Assembly: GCA_013350335.1 (NCBI GenBank) | Contig: CM023540.1 | Coordinates: 15,629,828-15,693,827 of the forward strand | Direction of reading: 5' to 3' | From: Chimonanthus salicifolius | Taxonomy: Eukaryota > Streptophyta > Magnoliopsida > Laurales > Calycanthaceae | Length of the DNA stretch: 64,000 nt | In this document: piece by piece, positions 59,141-64,000 of the stretch | Position numbering within the stretch: position 1 is the stretch's first letter | Layout of the letters: every line of letters begins with the position of its first letter | The notes under the pieces: model-generated | The model's database searches: none | What the model was told of the DNA's origin: nothing | Seen by the model: the letters and a program-made list of their open reading frames with translations, nothing else | Position numbers and translations under genes: made by a program

Positions 59141-59641
59141 CGATCGCACGATTTCTGTGATCGTGCGACCGATCTTGCCCTAAACAAACAATCGATCGAT
59201 CGATTACATAGGATCGTGCGATCGATCTTGAGAGGAGAGGTCGACTGTCAAACTATCGACCTCTCAGTTAAAATCGATCGCACGATCTTCTGTGATCAAT
59301 CGATCTTTAAATGGGTTACAATCGATCGATTGATCACTGAGATCGTGCGATCGATTTTAAGAGGAGAGGTCGACTGTCAAAATGTCGACCTTTCAGTTAA
59401 AATCGATCGCACGATCTCATGGGACCGTGCAATCGATTGAATCTCGTGTTAGGATCAACTGATCGATTCGAAAATGAACTGTCTAATCGATCGTATACAT
59501 CTCAGATCGATCGATCGCAGCGAAAATGCGTTGCAGAATCGATCTGTTGATTTCGTACTGAAGGGCAAAAACGTAATTTTCACTCAAAATTTGAAATGCG
59601 GTGTCTGGTAACAGAATTTAGGGGTATCTAAATGCCGAGCC
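59141..59641 (-). repeat. MULE right TIR
   Basis: About 500 bp, inverted partner of 52904..53394, ending GGGGTATCTAAATGCCGAGCC at the TSD. Confidence 0.88.
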
Positions 59642-60039
59642 TTTTTCTTCTCTCTCCTCTTTCCTCCTTTCTTTTTTCTCTCCCTCTTCTCTTTCCTCTT
59701 CAAATACAGCAAGACTGCTGTCCTGCTCTCTCATGTCTCTACCGGTTGTGCTCGCCGCCTGTACAGAGTACTCAGGCGTCTCCCTGCAATCAGTCCAGCA
59801 GAGTTCTCCACTACCCTTCAGGATCCAAGCGCTGCCCGAGCATCAATCCTCTCACGCCTGAGAAACCACATCCATTCCCCCTATTTCTCCTTCTTCCCCT
59901 TACCTCCATCGCCAAGTCAGGCCCAGATTTGCTCAGCCTTGTTATCGGCTCTAGGCCTTACCCGTGTACTCATCCCTGGCTCGCTTGAGATTCTCATCAC
60001 AGTTTGATCAATCCTGCTGCTGCGTCAGTGTTCATTTCC

Positions 60040-60953
60040 ATGGAAGAAGGGCTAGAGTCAGTACTGGATAATCTTGAGCCAGGAATCGTAATGGACATCC
60101 TTTCAAGGTTCCCCATCCAATCTCTCTTCCAGTGCCGTCAAGTATGTAGAAACTCGCGTCAAATAATGAGATCTCGTCTATTCATCCTAACTCGTTTTAC
60201 CCGATCCTTTCGAACCCACAACTGCAAGAGAAAGATGATCAATGAATCGGACATCTCTTTCCTCGTTCGTGTGCGTGACCTTTCCCTGGACGTGGCCGAC
60301 TTGTATTTTGTGCAATTGGAGATGCCAAGAGATACCAGCATTATCAATTGCCATTTTGATACTTTTGTTCCCCACAAGGGATGGTTTGAAGTTGTGGGAT
60401 CTTGCAATGGTTTGCTCTGCATATGAGTATTTCAAAATAACTCTTTCTATGTGTGCAATCCCATCACCCAAGAGTTCATGAGATTGCCCGATAATACTCT
60501 TATATCAGAACATGGCGCGGCCAAAAATGGTGGATTTGTGTTTGATGGTGCAACAGGAGAGTATAAGGTGGTGTCTATGTACAATATACCTTCTTCACAG
60601 CAACATGGGCGTGTGGAGTATGAATACAGAACCTATATGCTCACGCTTGGGACAAAAACTTGGGAATACGTCGGAGAAGCCCCTGTAGAACCATACAATT
60701 CATGTGTGCTTGTGAATGGTTCTCTTCATTGGAGGACTCCTCCCGGGGAAAAAAGTGGTGTACACATCATGTCATTTGACATTGTCAGTAAGGAATTTGC
60801 AGTGGTGCCTCCCCCTCCCATTCACCATGTTTTGGATGCTTTTTGGACTTTGTGCAATTTTGAAGGGCATCTTGCTGTAATCACATATCGCGATGTTAAT
60901 TTTGTTGTTCTATGTGAAATGAGTGAATACAAAATGGAATCATCATGGCATAC
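60040..60953 (+). pseudogene. F-box/FBA-type gene, broken by an in-frame stop and an LTR insertion
   Basis: From family knowledge, F-box proteins recruit substrates to SCF ubiquitin ligases. ATG at 60040 (CCATGG context) gives MEEGLESVLDNLEPGIVMDI, then LSRFPIQSLFQCRQVCR: an F-box at about residues 12-50. VVGSCNGLLCI begins the F-box-associated region. Codon 129 is TGA (60424..60426). The same frame continues with FYVCNPITQEFMRLP, LGTKTWEYVGEAP, SCVLVNGSLHW and IMSFDIVSKEF, typical FBA kelch-like repeats. At 60954 a long LTR interrupts the frame after SSWHT; the rest lies beyond the window. The longer frame from 60004 lacks an ATG and was rejected. Apart from the TGA the region reads clean, so decay looks recent, or the TGA may be a sequencing error. 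Confidence 0.85.
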
Positions 60954-61850
60954 TGTCACGCCCCGACCCAACCGGTGGGCACGGAACGCGACTGATTTTT
61001 TTTTTTTTGAAGATAAACTGAACCACAAGCATTCTTACTGGACCGGATCAACAGTTAGGCCCAGTGGTTACACATTAGCTCGTTATGTGGACTCAAACAT
61101 GTACCATATGCTTCTCCCATAAAATAGACATAGAAAATACAAACATTAATGCATAATTCCAAACATTGAATCATTATTCAAAACATTAACATATAGAATC
61201 CAACCATCGATTCATCATTTACAAAATTATATCAGAGTAGCTACAGAAACGCAGCAGTCCTAGTTCAACACATTAACACACGCCAAGTACCACACCCGGT
61301 ATTTCACAAAGGAAAATGGTTCCGAAAACCAGAAAGCACAAATACAAGGGTATTCCCCTCAGTGGGAAACCCAAAGCACCGCCGCAGCTTAACCACTCTA
61401 AGCTTCAAATGGATGGTTCTCCTCCCCGGGTTCATCTCCTGAAAGGTGAGTGGGGTGAGCTAACTAGCACAGTGAAGGAAATATAACAATGCACATTAAG
61501 TAAATAATAAAACATGTTAGTCACAGTTCAATATCACATGCTTGATAACAATAAGCATAATCTCAAATAATACGTTAACATCATTAGTCACTGCCATTAT
61601 CCACCGTAACCTCTAGGCACCACCTTGACAACAATCGTATTAACTCCCAACGGTCAAAATACATCCTTGCAAGTACATCTTCGGCTCTTAAACGTAGCCG
61701 ATACTGACACCCTCAGTAACTGTCACCACCCATGATCAGTAGACGTAAACCATCTATCATATGGCCGATATTGATTCAATAGTCCAGGTACGTGGAAGCA
61801 GTCTTACAAACTCGTATGATCAACATCATATCATTCTCAATCATCATTAA

Positions 61851-62345
61851 CACTCTTACCATAGTGCAACAAGTCTAAGCCAACATCATAAGCACTCTTA
61901 CCGTAGTGCATCAAGTCTAGGCCAACATCATAAGCACTCTTACCGTAGTGCATCAAGTCTAGGCCAACATCATACGCACTCTTACCATAGTGCAATAAGT
62001 CTAAGCCAATATCATAAGCACTCTTACCGTAGTGCATCAAGTCTAGGCCAACATCATAAGCACTCTTACCGTAGTGCATCAAGTCTAGGCCAACATCATA
62101 CGCACTCTTACCATAGTGCAATAAGTCTAAGCCAACATCATAAGCACTCTTACCGTAGTGCATCAACTCTAGGCCAACATCATAAGCACTCTTACCGTAG
62201 TGCATCAAGTCTAGGCCAACATCATACGCACTCTTACCATAGTGCAATAAGTCTAAGCCAACATCATAAGCACTCTTACCGTAGTGTATCAGGTCTAGGC
62301 CAACATCATAAGCACTCTTACCATAGTGCATCGAGTCTAGGCACA
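61851..62345. repeat. 42-bp tandem array, ~12 units, higher-order period of three
   Basis: Unit: CACTCTTACC(G/A)TAGTGCA..AAGTCTA(G/A)GCC AACATCATA. Variant marks (CCATAG + AATAAG + AAGCC; CATAC junction) recur every third unit, giving a 126-bp higher-order repeat. Read on the minus strand it is an uninterrupted 14-residue repeat (HYGKSAYDVGLDLM); because 42 is a multiple of three this needs no coding function. Confidence 0.93.
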
Positions 62346-62998
62346 TAAAAATCTATTTACAAAATCTGCAGAGTTAAGTTCCCTCACCGTGATTGTGTGG
62401 TTGCGCGGTCTCTGTTCAAACAACAGACAAGGTCACAATCAATATACATAACAGATACGTATATATACGTAGTATTTGGAAATCACACGTTTTCCCACAA
62501 AATATCCAGGGGTCATGGAATTGAGTCTCTTACTTGGTTTCTATCCTTTTTAAATCATCCACAAGATAATAATATAATAAAAAGGGCTCAGTCCAAACTC
62601 GTATTGTCTTCTGGGCATTGACCAGATTGACTTATTGAGTGAGGTCTAGATCCTCGGGTCACTTCTCGGTTGTCTTCTGGATAGGACCAGAGCTGACATT
62701 TTAAGTAGGCCTCGAGGTCACTCAGTGCCCGACTATAGTGTCGTCCTGAAAGTGAATCACTCAGTTCCCGACTAGTGTCGGACTGAAAGCGGATATAATA
62801 GTATTTACACTATAAATAATAAGAGAAAAGGGGTTAGTACACTTTTAATTAACAAGGGGGTATAAATCATAAAACACATTAAATAATCATCAAACACATT
62901 AACTGATAATCAAGATTAGACAAAATCATTAATCAAACAACGTTTTATCACTTAAAACTGTGTTCCTCAGAACACCGCCTCGGAACAGGTACAGTGGC

Positions 62999-63342
62999 TT
63001 CGGATCATCCGAACCACTCTAAACTAGGTCACTGGCCTCGGAACTTGGGGCCTGACTTCGGATCGTCCGAAGACTGGGTCTCGGACCTTCCGAAGTCCAT
63101 CCAAAACAGGAAAAACAGAAAACAAAAAGTCTAGGTGGGTCTAAGCCTCGGAACGTCCGAAGACAGGGTTCGGAACGTCCGAGAGGGTCGGTCCTTCCGA
63201 GCTAGGCTCGGCGCATCCGAAAGAGGCTTGGCTCGCCTCGGGCGGACTGGGCTTCGGGTTGAAGCTCGGAACGTCCGAGGTCACGGCTCGGACAGTCCGA
63301 AGGTTCGGACCGTCCGAAGATCGGCTCTCGGACCTTCCGAGA
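62999..63342. repeat. Field of YTCGGNNNNNCCGAR palindromes in LTR copy 3
   Basis: About 11 copies in 344 bp, e.g. TTCGGATCATCCGAA, CTCGGAACGTCCGAG, CTCGGACAGTCCGAA and TTCGGACCGTCCGAA. The flanks CGG/CCG are kept while the central bases vary. Confidence 0.9.
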
Positions 63343-63834
63343 GTCGTTTTCTCCAACTGTCTGCAACTGCAGACGGTCACACGGCGAATGCACAGTAAAA
63401 TATGATTCCAGAAAGGGAGGGCTTCCCGGATTCGGTTTTCACATCCGTCTGGTCTGATGGACTCCTCTAGGAGTCCTCTTTCCACAGGGATTGGTTTGGA
63501 GCTCAGAAGCTCAAGGGGTCATCCGATTTAAACAGTGAAAGCTCACGGGTACATGAAACCCATGGTTTTCCTTAAAATTTTAAACTGGTTTTTCTCCATC
63601 AAAACAGGGTCAAAACTTGGTTTTCTTGATTCTAAACCGGTTAGAATTTTAAAAGGAATGTAATGGATACCTTCACTTTGGTTCCTGCGCTAAAATTCAG
63701 ATTTTTGGAAAAACTTCCTTCATGCTACGGTTGACTGATAAACAGAGAAGTAACAAGGGTAGGTCGGCTGGGTTTCAGAGACAGAGAGAAGAGAAGAAAT
63801 CTGTGGGAGTTCAACCGATCAAAGGGGGCCTGCA

Positions 63835-63846
63835 TTTATAGGTTTT
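63835..63846 (-). promoter_or_regulatory. LTR promoter TATA box, copy 3
   Basis: CCTATAAATGCA on the minus strand, homologous in position to the TATA boxes of copies 1 and 2. Confidence 0.5.
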
Positions 63847-64000
63847 CTGGCCGGAAATCTAGGGATGGGACACGACGGGAGATCTCATCATCAGCCTGGA
63901 AATGGGCCGAGCGGCAGTGCATGCGCCTGCATGCCGTCGTGGCTGACGCGTGTTGGACTCAGGGGTTTACAAATCAGCCCTCTGAAATTTTCGAATTTGC

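Larger units (their letters stand above)
52904..59641. mobile_element. MULE with ~0.5-kb TIRs, two decayed genes and a central palindrome (6.7 kb)
   Basis: TIRs begin GGCTCTGCATTTAGACACCC (left) and GGCTCGGCATTTAGATACCC (right, complement). Flanking 9-mers GTTTTCTTT (52895..52903) and TTTTTCTTC (59642..59650) match at 7 of 9 and are taken as a decayed TSD. Inside are a plus-strand ORF relic (53653..55619), a ~540-bp palindrome (55862..56403) and a minus-strand FAR1/MULE transposase relic (56660..58758), so the two genes converge on the palindrome. The right end lies 399 bp upstream of the F-box start codon. Confidence 0.88.
60954..64000 (-). mobile_element. Long Tekay/Del-like LTR, copy 3 (runs off window)
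   Basis: On the plus strand it starts TGTCACGCCCCGACCC, homologous to copies at 6188 and 38904, with the same GAACGC(G/T)ACT block, T run, CTCCTGAAA(G/T)GTGAG and CTCAGTGCCCGA. The putative TSD is CATAC (60949..60953); its partner lies outside. A minus-strand TATAAATG lies near 63835. It carries a 42-bp tandem array and a palindrome field. At least 3.05 kb; whether solo or full-length cannot be decided here. Confidence 0.85.

Noticed and set aside
61851..62345. Regular repeats that might suggest a CRISPR-like array
   Set aside because: Units are contiguous with no unique spacers, and the genome is a plant.
61837..62346. 169-residue open frame with 14-residue repeats on the minus strand
   Set aside because: It exists only because the DNA array has a 42-bp unit (a multiple of three) without stops; it sits in an LTR that is otherwise non-coding.

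Overview
This window is nuclear DNA of a flowering plant. It is AT-rich, split genes have plant-type GT..AG introns, introns are very long (11.7 kb in one gene), and the intergenic space is nested transposons. The lineage cannot be fixed from the sequence. There is no bacterial-style operon, CRISPR array or rRNA gene, and no tRNA gene that looks functional.

Three host genes can be supported. (1) The left edge carries the 5' part of a SIP2-type aquaporin on the minus strand: exon 1 at 2515..2799, and exon 2 at 1..229 running off the window. (2) A complete five-exon plus-strand gene at 17560..33674 encodes a predicted 189-aa homologue of the box C/D snoRNP assembly chaperone NOPCHAP1 (DUF4598). 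Its frame closes across all four introns, one of them GC-AG. (3) An F-box/FBA-type gene at 60040..60953 is broken by an in-frame stop and by an LTR insertion.

Everything else recognisable is mobile DNA, and many copies can be delimited to the base by target-site duplications (TSDs). 5265..11236 is a four-level nest: a Ty3/Gypsy pol relic is split by a 1.35-kb non-coding LTR element, which is split by a 4.4-kb solo LTR, which holds a tandem three-LTR TRIM. 14440..16745 holds a long inverted repeat and a 1.1-kb solo LTR. The NOPCHAP1 introns (17618..33410) hold hAT-like MITEs, a tRNA-derived SINE, LINE relics and a dispersed inverted repeat pair. 33852..38406 holds more hAT-like MITEs, including two of the three copies of a family built from the palindrome ATCGGCCGAT. 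38904..50168 holds two long solo LTRs, a non-autonomous MULE and a relic hAT element. 50520..52480 is a foldback with tRNA-like segments on both arms. 52904..59641 is a 6.7-kb MULE with ~0.5-kb terminal inverted repeats (TIRs), a decayed FAR1/MULE transposase, a second decayed ORF, and a ~540-bp palindrome between their convergent 3' ends. The last 3 kb is a third long LTR of the same family as the first two; it carries a 42-bp tandem array with a higher-order period of three and a field of CGGNNNNNCCG palindromes.

No dedicated new host system such as a defence locus or gene cluster is visible. The most novel-looking material is the palindrome-array MITEs, the hairpin inside the MULE, the tandem TRIM and the LTR-borne repeat arrays.
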